DNA of 64,000 nucleotides, taken from positions 41,652 to 105,651 of the forward strand of contig JAMPDF010000004.1 of the NCBI GenBank assembly GCA_023665755.1, written 5' to 3'. Under the pieces are notes generated by a model. That model saw only the letters and a list, made by a program, of their open reading frames with translations, was not told where the DNA came from and ran no database searches. This DNA comes from Prevotella sp. Lineage in GTDB: Bacteria > Bacillota_I > Bacilli_A > ML615J-28 > CAG-313. The first letter of the stretch is position 1, and each line of letters opens with the position of its first letter. The position numbers and the translations under genes were made by a program. Of this stretch, positions 1 to 9,429 are shown piece after piece.

Positions 1-505
1 TATGATACAAATAACTTGTATCATGATACTGCATATGTAATGTATTATATGTATGAATGCGATCAATTTGAAAGCTATAATAATATGCATAACAAACCCT
101 TGTATCTACGATTTGAATTGTCGCCTTTTTTTGTTGAAAAGTACAAATCAATTGTGGATGTATCAATTTCAGTTCATCATTTTCAATTTGAATATCTATA
201 TGACCAATACATTCTTCTAGTGGCAATATCAAATTTTTTTCAAATAATTTTCTTTCGAAGTCTTTTTTTATTCTTTGATAATAACTACCTTTTCTATTCT
301 TCTTGGCCTGAATTAATTGTTGTTGATATATTTTAGTTATCAGATAAAAAATAAGAGGGACTAAAACAACAAGAAAAACAAATAGCAAAGAAAGCCCATG
401 GTGAAATTCAAAATTAGTCGTTATTTTAAATATGACTAAAATAATAATCCACCACAAGAGAATAATGATATTGCGATACATTGCAAGAAATGTTTTAAAT
501 TTCAT
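1..505 (-). CDS. Membrane protein of unknown function, C-terminus cut by window edge
   Basis: An open frame runs from an ATG at 505 to the window edge without a stop, about 168 codons. Two hydrophobic segments (about residues 10-28 and 39-58) are followed by a charged stretch rich in Lys, Arg and Gln and then a mixed soluble region, so it is probably membrane-anchored with a cytoplasmic domain. Its ATG lies inside the last codons of psuG (11 bp overlap), which suggests translational coupling in one operon. I do not recognise the family. The missing C-terminus prevents a better call. Confidence 0.7.
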   Translation of the reverse strand, partial: MKFKTFLAMYRNIIILLWWIIILVIFKITTNFEFHHGLSLLFVFLVVLVPLIFYLITKIYQQQLIQAKKNRKGSYYQRIKKDFERKLFEKNLILPLEECIGHIDIQIENDELKLIHPQLICTFQQKKATIQIVDTRVCYAYYYSFQIDRIHTYNTLHMQYHDTSYLYH

Positions 506-1427
506 GATGATACGCCTTGGCAATTTGAGCCGCTAACTCACAATTGTGATATACCAATTGAATATTGGAAGATAGACTTTCTCCCTTTGTTAAATCTTTA
601 ATCGTAGCCAACAAGTAAGGTGTAGTTTCTTTTCCTTGAATTCCTAGTTGATGCATCATTTCTAAAGCTTGATCGATGGCTTGTTGCATTAGCGTTTCAT
701 CTAATGAATATGCTTCTGGTATAGGATTGGTGACCAAAACACCACCATGTAACCCTAAATCCCATTTGGTTTGCAACATATGCGCAATTTCTTCTGGTGT
801 ATCCATTTGATAATCTACTTGATAGGGACTTGTTCTAGTATAAAAAGCTGGCAATATTGATGTTTGATATCCAATCACAGGAACTCCCTTAGTTTCTAAA
901 TACTCTAAAGTTTTTGGTAAATCTAAAATCGCTTTTGCGCCTGCACATACAACTAGTACATCTGTTTTAGCAAATTCATCTAAATCAGCAGAAATATCCA
1001 TTGTAACTTCAGCTCCACGATGTACACCACCAATACCTCCTGTTGCAAAAATAGCAATGTTAGCTAGACTAGCAATATACATCGTAGCACTTACAGTTGT
1101 AGCGCCATCTAGTCTTTTAGAAACAATAACAGGAATATCTCGTCTTGATGTTTTCACTACATCTTTTCCTTTTTTAGCAATATATTCGATTTGAGAAGCA
1201 TTTAAACCTACACAAATTTTTCCTTCTATAATGGCAATTGTTGCAGGTACTGCCCCATTTTCTCTAATAATAGATTCACACTGAAGTGCAGTCTCTACAT
1301 TTTTTGGATAAGGCATACCATGCGAAATAATGGTAGATTCTAATGCAACAATAGGCAAATGATGCTGTAAAGCATATTGTACTTCTGGACTAATTTGTAA
1401 ATAGTTTTCTAATGCATTATGCTTCAC
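495..1427 (-). CDS. psuG: Pseudouridine-5'-phosphate glycosidase
   Basis: PsuG reversibly splits pseudouridine 5'-phosphate into uracil and ribose 5-phosphate, a step in pseudouridine salvage in the cytoplasm. The 310-residue length fits the family. The hallmark block ALESTIISHGMPYP (about residues 28-41) and the later KTSRRD and TGGIGGVHRGAE segments are characteristic. The start is GTG at 1427, set by a strong GGAGGT site 7 bases upstream that lies inside the last codons of the preceding lipoprotein gene, so the two genes overlap by 11 bp. The usual partner, a PsuK-type pseudouridine kinase, is not adjacent; pairing with an amidase lipoprotein is unusual. Confidence 0.93.
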   Translation of the reverse strand: MKHNALENYLQISPEVQYALQHHLPIVALESTIISHGMPYPKNVETALQCESIIRENGAVPATIAIIEGKICVGLNASQIEYIAKKGKDVVKTSRRDIPVIVSKRLDGATTVSATMYIASLANIAIFATGGIGGVHRGAEVTMDISADLDEFAKTDVLVVCAGAKAILDLPKTLEYLETKGVPVIGYQTSILPAFYTRTSPYQVDYQMDTPEEIAHMLQTKWDLGLHGGVLVTNPIPEAYSLDETLMQQAIDQALEMMHQLGIQGKETTPYLLATIKDLTKGESLSSNIQLVYHNCELAAQIAKAYHHEI

Positions 1428-3519
1428 TTGCTACCTCCGGCAATAAATGAATAACAGATGTTGATTGATATGTTTTGCCATTTCTTTGTACTTTTACTTG
1501 GAATTGAACATCTACAGGTTGCTTTACTTCTTTGTTATAATAAAGCCCATTGGCACCCTTTATAAACAAATTATCCAATACGGATTCTGTAGAACTATAT
1601 GTATCAGTTGACAAATCATATGTTACACTAGACTGTCCAAAATATTTTTGAAGTAAATATTCCATCCGAATCATTTCTAAAAATTCTTCATAGCGAGCTG
1701 TACGAATCAAATAGCTTGGACATTCTTTACCTTTTGGATCCATATCATGATGACGTTTTACATTATCCATATTAAGATTATACTTTAACATCAAACTTGC
1801 AACTAGTTTAGCGTTATTTGCTAATGTACCTTCATAATTACCATCTTGATTTACACACATTTCAATACCAATACCATTGTTATTTCCTGTACCTCTTGTT
1901 GCAGTACCATCACTTGCATGCCAACAAATGATATTATCTGCAAAACTTTGATAAATACTATAAGCATCTACTTGATAATTCCAAGAAGCCTCACGTCCAC
2001 CATCTTGGAAAGCATAACGATATTGCATACTAGCTAAGAATGCTGCATTTTGCCCATTGATAGTCATTGCACTTTCATGAACCACTACCCATAAAACATT
2101 ATCTTCATTTGGCATTTGATAGCCTTCATAAAATCTACTATCTAAAGTACTTTGTGGAACAGTTGGTTTATATACTGTACCTAATGTACCAGAACCAAAA
2201 AACTTAGCTACAAAATCAGTTCTTTTTTCATCAATTAAATATTCCTTGTTCACATTGAGTGGTGTAGTTTGGAATAAATTTAATACACCATATGAGTTGA
2301 TTCTTTCTTGATAATCTAAATAAAGCTCATCATTGTATTCTTTATGTAAATGATTAATTGAACCTTTTAATTCTATTTTGCTATAAGCATCTAATAAGGC
2401 TTGTAAATATGTATCCTCATCAATCATTCCGCCCACTTGTTTTAAATCAAATTCCATTGTGCTACTACTACCTTCATATTTAATTACACATTTTAAACGT
2501 ACATCGGTTTTTTCCATTGGTGTCAATACCACTTGATCTAAAACAATAAATTCAGGAACATTTGCACTCCATGCTAAATCTGTTTCATATGTATCACAAT
2601 ATAGTGGCAATGTGCTTTCTTTTCCTTCTGCAAATGCAGTTACCATTTGTTGAACCTCTGTTTTTGCAAGATCTACTCGCTTTAAGCCACTCCAAGCAGA
2701 TACAATTACTTCGGTAGGATATATAATGGCTATTCCATCTTTGATAACATATATATTTAAAATAACAGTTTGATCTCGTTTACCTTGGGTAATTTCACCC
2801 TTTGATGTCATAATATTTGAATCTAGGCTCTCATATAAAACAGAACATCCATTGTAATCTCTTGTAATCAATGTTACATTTTTATTTAATGCTTTGGCGA
2901 CTTTTGTTTGATAATAATTATATGCATAGTCGTAAGCACCTTTAGATACACTCGTTGTTTTTACTGTAATTTGATAATTTCTTTTGTAAGTTGTTCCATC
3001 AATTGTTATTTCGGCAACTAAAATTACCTCTTTATCCGCATCTTGATATACAAGTGTACCATCATCCAATAATACATCGTGGTCAAGCGATGTCCACTTG
3101 ATATCATACGTTTCCAATTGTTTTGGCAAAACAAGCGCTGAAGAAGTCTCTTGAGGAAGTAGGGATTCCAATTGTTGATCAATTAAATCTTTTGAGAAAA
3201 CTTTTTGACAAACAGAACAATAACTTCCCTTATCATAAGTAGCATTCACTATCGTATGTCCTAATGCTTCCCCTTCTGTACTATGACACCTATCACAAGT
3301 TTTTGGATTTTCACAATCTGCATCTTTCCAGTTATGTCCAAGAGGAGAACCCTCCGTTGTTTGACATACACTACACATTTTTGCATTTGTACAAGTAGCC
3401 TCTACCCATGTATGGCCATTTTGTTCACATTCACTTTTTGGCTTATTCTTTTTGCACCCTATTAAAGAAAGTACGCAAAGTAACATAATTATACATAAAC
3501 CATATCCTTTTTTATTCAT
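1417..3519 (-). CDS. Lipoprotein with Cys-rich repeats, Ig-like modules and N-acetylmuramoyl-L-alanine amidase domain
   Basis: A signal peptide with lipobox LIGC (about residue 22) predicts a membrane-anchored extracellular lipoprotein. Two to three Cys/His-rich repeats follow (pattern CxxxGHxW...C...CxxC...GH, about residues 31-110), then two Ig-like modules of the atrophied bacterial type (about 125-360). A type 2 amidase/PGRP domain lies at about 470-620: VVVHES supplies the first zinc His, and RHHDMDPKGKECP a second His and the Cys. This domain family cleaves the MurNAc-L-Ala bond of peptidoglycan. The Cys-rich repeats are closely similar to those of the CHAP lipoprotein at 7449. RBS AGAGGT precedes the ATG. 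psuG overlaps its 3' end. Confidence 0.85.
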   Translation of the reverse strand: MNKKGYGLCIIMLLCVLSLIGCKKNKPKSECEQNGHTWVEATCTNAKMCSVCQTTEGSPLGHNWKDADCENPKTCDRCHSTEGEALGHTIVNATYDKGSYCSVCQKVFSKDLIDQQLESLLPQETSSALVLPKQLETYDIKWTSLDHDVLLDDGTLVYQDADKEVILVAEITIDGTTYKRNYQITVKTTSVSKGAYDYAYNYYQTKVAKALNKNVTLITRDYNGCSVLYESLDSNIMTSKGEITQGKRDQTVILNIYVIKDGIAIIYPTEVIVSAWSGLKRVDLAKTEVQQMVTAFAEGKESTLPLYCDTYETDLAWSANVPEFIVLDQVVLTPMEKTDVRLKCVIKYEGSSSTMEFDLKQVGGMIDEDTYLQALLDAYSKIELKGSINHLHKEYNDELYLDYQERINSYGVLNLFQTTPLNVNKEYLIDEKRTDFVAKFFGSGTLGTVYKPTVPQSTLDSRFYEGYQMPNEDNVLWVVVHESAMTINGQNAAFLASMQYRYAFQDGGREASWNYQVDAYSIYQSFADNIICWHASDGTATRGTGNNNGIGIEMCVNQDGNYEGTLANNAKLVASLMLKYNLNMDNVKRHHDMDPKGKECPSYLIRTARYEEFLEMIRMEYLLQKYFGQSSVTYDLSTDTYSSTESVLDNLFIKGANGLYYNKEVKQPVDVQFQVKVQRNGKTYQSTSVIHLLPEVASEA

Positions 3520-3622
3520 TTTATATTACCTCTTTTCTACCCTCATATTATAACATATTTTTTTGAAAAAGCAAATACCTAAACCAATAATTTTGCCCTT
3601 CTTGTCTAAACAATACATCTTT

Positions 3623-3655
3623 TTAATAAAAAAACTTTCCCAATAAGGAAAGTTT
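3623..3655 (-). terminator. Intrinsic terminator after the beta-helix lipoprotein operon
   Basis: A 9-bp stem (3632-3640 with 3647-3655, loop of 6) is followed on the minus strand by a run of T (complement of 3624-3634). It sits just past the stop at 3669 and ends the minus-strand operon 7030-3669. Confidence 0.8.
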
Positions 3656-3668
3656 CGCTAAATCATTT

Positions 3669-5531
3669 TTAATATCTTGGGCCTCCAAATCCCCCTCCTG
3701 GACGATTGGGACCTACAGCTTTTCCAATTTGATTTAAAATATTTGTCAATGTTACCGACTGATTATTTGCACCTACTGTAATAGTATACGTGTGTTGTAG
3801 GATAAAATCTGGTAAACTCACAATTAAAGATTGAAATTGTTTTTTGGATATTGTTTCAAATAAAATATCACTAGACTCATTTTGAATTTGCACTTTAGTA
3901 TTGGCTGACACCATATTCGATAAATTATATGATACAAAACACTGTTCCGAATTTTTAGATGGGGTCTCAACCATTCCTGATGATCCCATAGCAATTACAA
4001 TTCCCCCATTTATTAAAATTCCTCTATCTGCATCAATGGCAGCATCTCCATTAGATACTGGTCCATGAACAATTGTAATGCCCCCTGCAAATTCAATTGT
4101 ACCATTACTATCTATCCCATCTCCTAAGGCATCAATTTGAATATTTCCTCCACCAATATATATATTGAAGTCATATTGTGATAAATCTTTGTTTGCAGCA
4201 TTAAGTGCATCATCCCTACTAATGATATCAATTCGACCACCATAAATTTCTACTTTGGCACCTTCAATACCTTCATAACATTTAGAAATGGTTATATCTC
4301 CAGATACTATTTTGGAAACGTATTCTGCATGAATACCATCATCACCACTTTCTATTTCAAATGTACCACTTTGAATAATCAGATTCCCTTTAGAAGAAAT
4401 CGCATCACTATTGCTATTGATTATATATTTCCCACCATCAATGACAAGCATATAGTTATGCTCACATTGAGAAACTAAATCTATTTTAGTAGTATCGGTT
4501 ACATATTCAATCCCATCTACTTTTATGGCTTTTCCATCCGCATGATCCGATGAATATTCTGTAATAATATCGGGTGCACCTGTATTGGTCGTAATATCAA
4601 TAACTATATCATCATCATTTTCTATATATAAAAATGAATTGGCTGAAATACCATCATCACCAGATACTATTTTCATTCCTGTATTATGAATATAGATATA
4701 TCCTTGATAAGGGTCTTTTGTATATATGTCTTTTTCCTCTTCAGTTTCTGCCTCAATTCCTGTTTTTATACCATCTCCTAAAGCATTAATTTCTAAAGTG
4801 GCATCTGTCAAGTTGATTCTTTCATCTGCTTTTATCCCATTGTTGGGTACATTCATGTGGATTGTTGTACCAAAAATATCTAATTCTTTTTTTACCTTTA
4901 AACCAGTTGTATCTTCACCTTTTGCATTTAAAATCAATTTACCTTTTCCATTGATAACTAAACTTGACTTTTTAGCTTGAATAATGGCTGAGTCTCCATC
5001 TATTTTTGTATCAGCAGAACTATCTGATAAATAATTTAATGTATTTTCTTGAACAGTCAATATTCTCATTCCATCATTTTTTGCAAATACAAGTGGGGCT
5101 TGTGCTTGATTATCTTTAGTTTCAATTGTTACATTATTTAAAATGATTCTTACGTAACTTGGTTTACCAGAAATAGAAATTGCACCACAAAATGTCGAAG
5201 TAAACATATATACTCCATCTTTGATAATGGTGAATACATCTTCTTGATACGTATAATAATCTGTATTCTCATTTTCTACTAGTTTGGATAAATCTATTTG
5301 TATGGCGTCAGTTGTAGATGTATCTAACAATTCTTCACTTGGATGCAATACCTTTTCTAAATTGACCAAACTATCTTTTTGAATAGTAGATAGATCTGAT
5401 TTTTCACCTGTTTGACCACCTCCTAAATGATCAAAATCAGGATTTTCTTGATTCATTTTACATCCTACTAATCCTATCCCCATAAACACTATCAATGCCA
5501 AATAAACTATCTTTCTAAACATTTTTTCCAT
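3669..5531 (-). CDS. Carbohydrate-binding (Cthe_2159-type) beta-helix lipoprotein
   Basis: A signal peptide with lipobox GLVGC predicts a lipoprotein. After a short linker the protein consists of repeated segments such as GDDGISANS, GDDGIHAEY and ALGDGIDSN, typical of the Cthe_2159 family, parallel beta-helix proteins that bind acidic polysaccharide through calcium. The 620 residues end in a glycine-rich tail (GGGFGG). AAGGAG lies 8 bases before the ATG. It is last in a minus-strand group with the HAD hydrolase (54 bp away) and the nuclease lipoprotein. A surface polysaccharide-binding role is inferred from the family; no catalytic residues are evident. Confidence 0.8.
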   Translation of the reverse strand: MEKMFRKIVYLALIVFMGIGLVGCKMNQENPDFDHLGGGQTGEKSDLSTIQKDSLVNLEKVLHPSEELLDTSTTDAIQIDLSKLVENENTDYYTYQEDVFTIIKDGVYMFTSTFCGAISISGKPSYVRIILNNVTIETKDNQAQAPLVFAKNDGMRILTVQENTLNYLSDSSADTKIDGDSAIIQAKKSSLVINGKGKLILNAKGEDTTGLKVKKELDIFGTTIHMNVPNNGIKADERINLTDATLEINALGDGIKTGIEAETEEEKDIYTKDPYQGYIYIHNTGMKIVSGDDGISANSFLYIENDDDIVIDITTNTGAPDIITEYSSDHADGKAIKVDGIEYVTDTTKIDLVSQCEHNYMLVIDGGKYIINSNSDAISSKGNLIIQSGTFEIESGDDGIHAEYVSKIVSGDITISKCYEGIEGAKVEIYGGRIDIISRDDALNAANKDLSQYDFNIYIGGGNIQIDALGDGIDSNGTIEFAGGITIVHGPVSNGDAAIDADRGILINGGIVIAMGSSGMVETPSKNSEQCFVSYNLSNMVSANTKVQIQNESSDILFETISKKQFQSLIVSLPDFILQHTYTITVGANNQSVTLTNILNQIGKAVGPNRPGGGFGGPRY

Positions 5532-5585
5532 TTTATTATCTCCTTATATTCTTGCATATTCATTATACTTTACCATAATGAATTT

Positions 5586-6227
5586 TTACTGAATAAATTT
5601 GAGAATATCAGAGAATGTTTTAGCAATCATTTCTACACCATGTACTTTCAAAAACGCTTCTCCTCTAAACCCCCAAGCAGCTCCGATACAAGGTAATTGT
5701 GCATTTTGTGCAGTTAAAACATCTATATCACTATCTCCTACATATACTGTAGTAGCAGGATCTGCTTGAAGTTGTTTCATTGCTAAATCTACCATATCTC
5801 TACTTGGTTTTTTGGCATAACCTGGTTGTTCACCAATCATTACATCCATATACTTACCAAATAAAGGTGTACATATTTCAGTTACCCCTTGTTGATATTT
5901 ATTCGAAACAATGGCCATTCGGATACCTTTTGCTTTCAAAACTGCTAATGTTTCAAATACACCTTGATAAGGTGCTGTTTTATTTGTTTTATTTTTTTCA
6001 TAATGGGTTAAAAAGGTTTGGTAAACCGCGTCAAAATTTTTTATATTTTGAGGAAGGGCTCTTTCAATCATAACTCGAATACCACTACCTACAAAAAATT
6101 TAACCTCTTCATAAGTATGTGTAGCATATCCCTCTTTTGCCAGTGCATAGTTTAAACTATCAGCCAAATCATCTAGTGTATTCAGTAAAGTACCATCTAA
6201 GTCAAAAATAATTGTTGTATATTTCAT
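5586..6227 (-). CDS. HAD-family phosphatase, phosphoglycolate phosphatase-like
   Basis: A cytoplasmic HAD hydrolase of 213 residues. Motif I is DLDGTLLNT (residues 9-17, nucleophile Asp9), motif II is IVSNK, and motif IV is VGDSDIDV. The helical cap lies between motifs I and II. The GAAWGFRG segment near the end is typical of the Gph/PpaX group, which removes phosphate from phosphoglycolate or acts on pyrophosphate; the substrate cannot be decided from sequence. It starts 8 bp after the nuclease lipoprotein gene, so the two are probably cotranscribed. Confidence 0.85.
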   Translation of the reverse strand: MKYTTIIFDLDGTLLNTLDDLADSLNYALAKEGYATHTYEEVKFFVGSGIRVMIERALPQNIKNFDAVYQTFLTHYEKNKTNKTAPYQGVFETLAVLKAKGIRMAIVSNKYQQGVTEICTPLFGKYMDVMIGEQPGYAKKPSRDMVDLAMKQLQADPATTVYVGDSDIDVLTAQNAQLPCIGAAWGFRGEAFLKVHGVEMIAKTFSDILKFIQ

Positions 6228-6235
6228 TTGCCTAC

Positions 6236-7030
6236 CTATTTGAACTTTCTTCTATCATAATCATATTCTGGATCTATTTCACCAAAAAAGCGTCTTCCAG
6301 TTTTCATTGTAGCAATACTTGCTTCCATAAAAACATCTTTATATTTAGATTTACTTAAAGTAGAATTGCTATATCCTTGTTCAATGATTTCTAAATTCAA
6401 AAGCACGCCATCTACCCAAACAAACCCCAAATATCTACCATATGTTTCTGTTCTAGCCCCTTCTGCTTCTAGAACAATTGTTTTCGCTTCATTTAATCTT
6501 GCTTTGGTATAACGTGATGCTGCAAGACCCCAAGGATCTTCTCCCGCATATACTTCTGGTGTATCTATACCAAGAAAACGAAGTTTAAATGTTTGCCCTG
6601 TAATGATATCTTCAAAGGTCGCCGTATCACCATCTGTACCATAAACTAACCTAACTTGACCTACTCCATCTTGAATGAAACTCTTTCCTTCCCATTCAAA
6701 ATCCATTTCTAATGTACTAGATAAAGTAGAAGTTAACGGAAGTACAGTAGTATAAATTGATAGATGTTTATCTTTGGGATACGAATCTCCAGCACAATAA
6801 CCATTTCCATATCGAACAAATTGATTTAATTCATCATCACTTTTAATGATTTGTTTCTCAAAATAAAAAGAATAAGTAATATCATAATCTGCTAATTTTT
6901 CTATAATTTGTTCTCTTGTCATTCCTGTTAAATCAGGTAATATCAATTTAGTAGAATCTACAATACCTGTTGTACATCCTACAAGTAATAAAACTAAACA
7001 TATATATCCTGTTATCCACAATTTTCTCAT
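6236..7030 (-). CDS. Lipoprotein with PASTA-like domain and thermonuclease (SNase) domain
   Basis: Lipobox LVGC (about residues 16-19) marks a surface lipoprotein. A PASTA-like segment follows (LPDLTGMTREQIIEKL), then a staphylococcal nuclease fold over about residues 120-245. The catalytic set is visible: GDGDTA (Asp), LRFLGIDTPE (Arg and the calcium-site Asp) and RTETYGRYLGFVWV (Arg). Members hydrolyse DNA or RNA outside the cell. A good RBS (AAGGAG) precedes the ATG. It is first in the operon with the HAD phosphatase. Confidence 0.88.
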   Translation of the reverse strand: MRKLWITGYICLVLLLVGCTTGIVDSTKLILPDLTGMTREQIIEKLADYDITYSFYFEKQIIKSDDELNQFVRYGNGYCAGDSYPKDKHLSIYTTVLPLTSTLSSTLEMDFEWEGKSFIQDGVGQVRLVYGTDGDTATFEDIITGQTFKLRFLGIDTPEVYAGEDPWGLAASRYTKARLNEAKTIVLEAEGARTETYGRYLGFVWVDGVLLNLEIIEQGYSNSTLSKSKYKDVFMEASIATMKTGRRFFGEIDPEYDYDRRKFK

Positions 7031-7442
7031 TATACTTTCTCCTTTTTGAATTGTATTATATCATACTTTTTTCTTTTTTTCAATCATTACTTCTCCTTGT
7101 AAATTTTCTATTTACATATAAGTATTGTTTTTTTTTGATTTATTTGTTATAATAAATTGTAATTTTATAAAAACGTATACAAAATTATGATTTGTAATAA
7201 AGCTGTGAAAACATTTTAAGCTCTTTATTACAAATGTGTCAATATGTTTTGCATGTTTGCTCTATCCATCTAAATAAGCACAAAATTTTATCTAAAAAAT
7301 TCTACTTTTGCACATTGTGATGTTCATCCATTTCAATTTTGTTGCAACGAGTGTAACAAATTAGATAAAATGTATGAATGGTGTAAAACATTTGAACTAT
7401 GTTTTCATAGGCATAATAAATAATTTATTAAAAGAAAGGTAG
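7031..7442. repeat. Intergenic region with a 13-bp perfect inverted repeat (7190-7202 / 7223-7235)
   Basis: The AT-rich spacer between divergent genes contains ATTTGTAATAAAG and its exact complement, separated by 20 bases. Neither side has a T-run adjoining the stem, so it is not a standard terminator; it could be a protein-binding site or the end of a small RNA. No gene is seen in this stretch. Confidence 0.5.
7392..7419 (+). promoter_or_regulatory. Putative sigma-A promoter of the CHAP lipoprotein
   Basis: -35 TTGAAC (7392-7397), a 16-base spacer and -10 TAATAA (7414-7419), about 25 bases before the RBS. Confidence 0.5.
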
Positions 7443-7448
7443 ATGAGA

Positions 7449-9182
7449 ATGAAGAAAAGATTATTTTTTATTTTAATGTTTGCGTTATGTATTTGTACAA
7501 GTTGTAAAAAAACACCCCCAAAAAGTGAGTGCGAACAAAATGGTCATACATGGCAAGAAGCTACTTGTACTAGCGCTAGAACGTGTACTATTTGCCAAAA
7601 AACAGATGGTAATGCTCTTGGTCATGATTGGATAGATGCCACTTGTTTTTCACCCAAAACTTGTTCTGTTTGTCATGCAACAGAAGGAACTGCTCTTAAT
7701 CATATTTGGGCAGAGGCTACTTGTACTTTGGCAAAACACTGTACACTATGTAATATGACAGAAGGATTACCGCTTGAACATCAATATACAGAACCTACTT
7801 TAGATGATCCTGCAACTTGTACTTTGTGCGGACACACTAAAGGAACCCCCTTATCTCCAATTCAATACGATTTGATAATAGACTATATATCCATCGATGA
7901 GACTACAATGATTTGGATAGATGATTATTTTGAACTCGATCCTTTTGATATCACTTACACTCAAGATAATATTATTCAAATTGATCGTTTTGGCACAATT
8001 AAAGCTCTTCAAGTAGGAAAAACCAAAGTAAAATTTACCTTAAAAGCTAATCCACTTTTGTATTTCGAATTTGATTTCGAAGTTATTCCTAAGATGCCGA
8101 GTATTTATGTTACTTATGAAAAAATGACCATTGGCGATAGTACTCATATTTATTTTAGAGATAAATCTATGTGCATTGACGATTACGATATTACATTTTC
8201 TAATCATTCTTTAGTACTAAAACCCGACTTATCAATTGAAGCTGTTCAATATGGTTCTAGTAAGATTACTATTACATCTAAACTAGATCAACGGTTAACC
8301 GCAACTTGCGAAGTATCTGTTGTTAATAAAGATAGCTTTTTATTACTATATGCGGAAAACAAGACAGAATCAGTTCCTGCTGGTGAAAGATTTAGAATGT
8401 CTAATTCTTTCAATTTGTCTAATGATAATTTGGTATGGATTAGTTCTAATAAAGAGGTTGCTGTAGTATCGGATAAAGGCGTTATTACCACAAAATCAGA
8501 AGGATACACTATTATTAGTGTTTATGATAAAAACAACATCAATGATAAATCCAAAAAAACTAACTTTTATCTAGATGTGACTGGTTCTATTGAAGTCGAT
8601 TATTTAAGTCGGTTTATCCTAACCGCTCTTGAAGAAAACGGGACAGAGGAAGTTGGAAATAACATTCAAAAATATGGTGAATGGTATCCGAACAATGGTC
8701 AACCTTGGTGTGCAATGTTTGTATCTTGGTGTTGGAATCAAGCAGGTTTATCCACAGATATTTTGTGTAAGTATCAAGGATGTACTGCAGGTATGAAATG
8801 GTGTACTGAAAATGGTATTATGCATTACGTTCAAGATTTCCGCTTTAGCGAACCATTAGAACAAGGGGCTTCACAAAATCAATATAAAGAAGATTATAAA
8901 CCTGTAACAGGAGACATTGTGTTCTTCTTAAGTAGCGGAATGTCTCATACTGGCATTTGTATTTATGCAGACGATACCTATCTATATACCATTGAGGGCA
9001 ATACTTCAGATCGTGTGGCCATTAAGAGATGGTCTTTACAAGATGCTAGAATTACTGGTTACGCTCATCCAAAATATCCTGAATATAGTGGTGTTCGAGA
9101 AGATTTTAGTTGGATTAAAGAACTCAAAAACGATGGTACTTACTGGTGGACAAATGTTTCTGAACAACAAAAAGTAGATTAA
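7449..9182 (+). CDS. Lipoprotein with Cys-rich repeats, Ig-like domains and C-terminal CHAP peptidase/amidase domain
   Basis: A signal peptide ends in a lipobox-like CTSC. Four Cys/His repeats (CEQNGHTW, then C...CxxC...LGH) span about residues 25-125, two or more Big_2-type Ig domains follow (about 140-375), and a CHAP domain closes the protein (about 395-545) with PWCAMFVSWC (catalytic Cys) and SHTGIC (catalytic His). CHAP enzymes cleave peptidoglycan peptides or the MurNAc-Ala bond. An in-frame ATG at 7443 is only 2 bases from AGAAAGGT, whereas the ATG at 7449 is at normal distance, so 7449 is preferred. The repeats match those of the amidase lipoprotein at 1417-3519. Confidence 0.85.
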   Translation: MKKRLFFILMFALCICTSCKKTPPKSECEQNGHTWQEATCTSARTCTICQKTDGNALGHDWIDATCFSPKTCSVCHATEGTALNHIWAEATCTLAKHCTLCNMTEGLPLEHQYTEPTLDDPATCTLCGHTKGTPLSPIQYDLIIDYISIDETTMIWIDDYFELDPFDITYTQDNIIQIDRFGTIKALQVGKTKVKFTLKANPLLYFEFDFEVIPKMPSIYVTYEKMTIGDSTHIYFRDKSMCIDDYDITFSNHSLVLKPDLSIEAVQYGSSKITITSKLDQRLTATCEVSVVNKDSFLLLYAENKTESVPAGERFRMSNSFNLSNDNLVWISSNKEVAVVSDKGVITTKSEGYTIISVYDKNNINDKSKKTNFYLDVTGSIEVDYLSRFILTALEENGTEEVGNNIQKYGEWYPNNGQPWCAMFVSWCWNQAGLSTDILCKYQGCTAGMKWCTENGIMHYVQDFRFSEPLEQGASQNQYKEDYKPVTGDIVFFLSSGMSHTGICIYADDTYLYTIEGNTSDRVAIKRWSLQDARITGYAHPKYPEYSGVREDFSWIKELKNDGTYWWTNVSEQQKVD

Positions 9183-9189
9183 AATGAAA

Positions 9190-9218
9190 AGATAAAGCGA
9201 GTTGCTTTATCTTTTTTT
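9190..9218 (+). terminator. Intrinsic terminator of the CHAP lipoprotein
   Basis: Stem AGATAAAGC/GCTTTATCT (9190-9198 and 9204-9212), loop of 5, followed by T's to 9218. Confidence 0.85.
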
Positions 9219-9260
9219 AGAATTGGTATATAATGTTAGCGTTTGAAAAAACATATATAT

Positions 9261-9342
9261 CCTAATGGGGAGCATCTGCTGAGAGGTTATTTAGTTAACG
9301 ACCCAAAACCTGATCTAGGTAATGCTAGCGTAGGGAAACATG
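9261..9342 (+). ncRNA. TPP (THI-box) riboswitch upstream of thiT
   Basis: The conserved THI-box landmarks appear in order: GGGGAGC, CTGCTGAGAGG (pyrimidine-sensing J3-2 region), GACCC, ACCTGATCTAGGTAATGC and AGCGTAGGGAA. A -10 TATAAT lies at 9229-9234 just upstream, with no clear -35. The aptamer precedes an intrinsic terminator (9382-9410) and the thiamine transporter gene, so thiamine pyrophosphate binding should favour termination. Confidence 0.93.
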
Positions 9343-9381
9343 CAAATTTTCATTTTGTTGAATTTGCATATCTTAGCAATG

Positions 9382-9410
9382 TTCTTTGGATAAAACCAAA
9401 GAATTTTTTT
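9382..9410 (+). terminator. Riboswitch-controlled terminator in the thiT leader
   Basis: Stem TTCTTTGG/CCAAAGAA (9382-9389 and 9396-9403) is followed by seven T's. It lies between the TPP aptamer and the RBS of thiT. A second hairpin (ATGCAAATT/AATTTGCAT, 9340-9348 and 9361-9369) sits between aptamer and terminator. Confidence 0.85.
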
Positions 9411-9429
9411 GTTAATAGGAGGTTTTATA

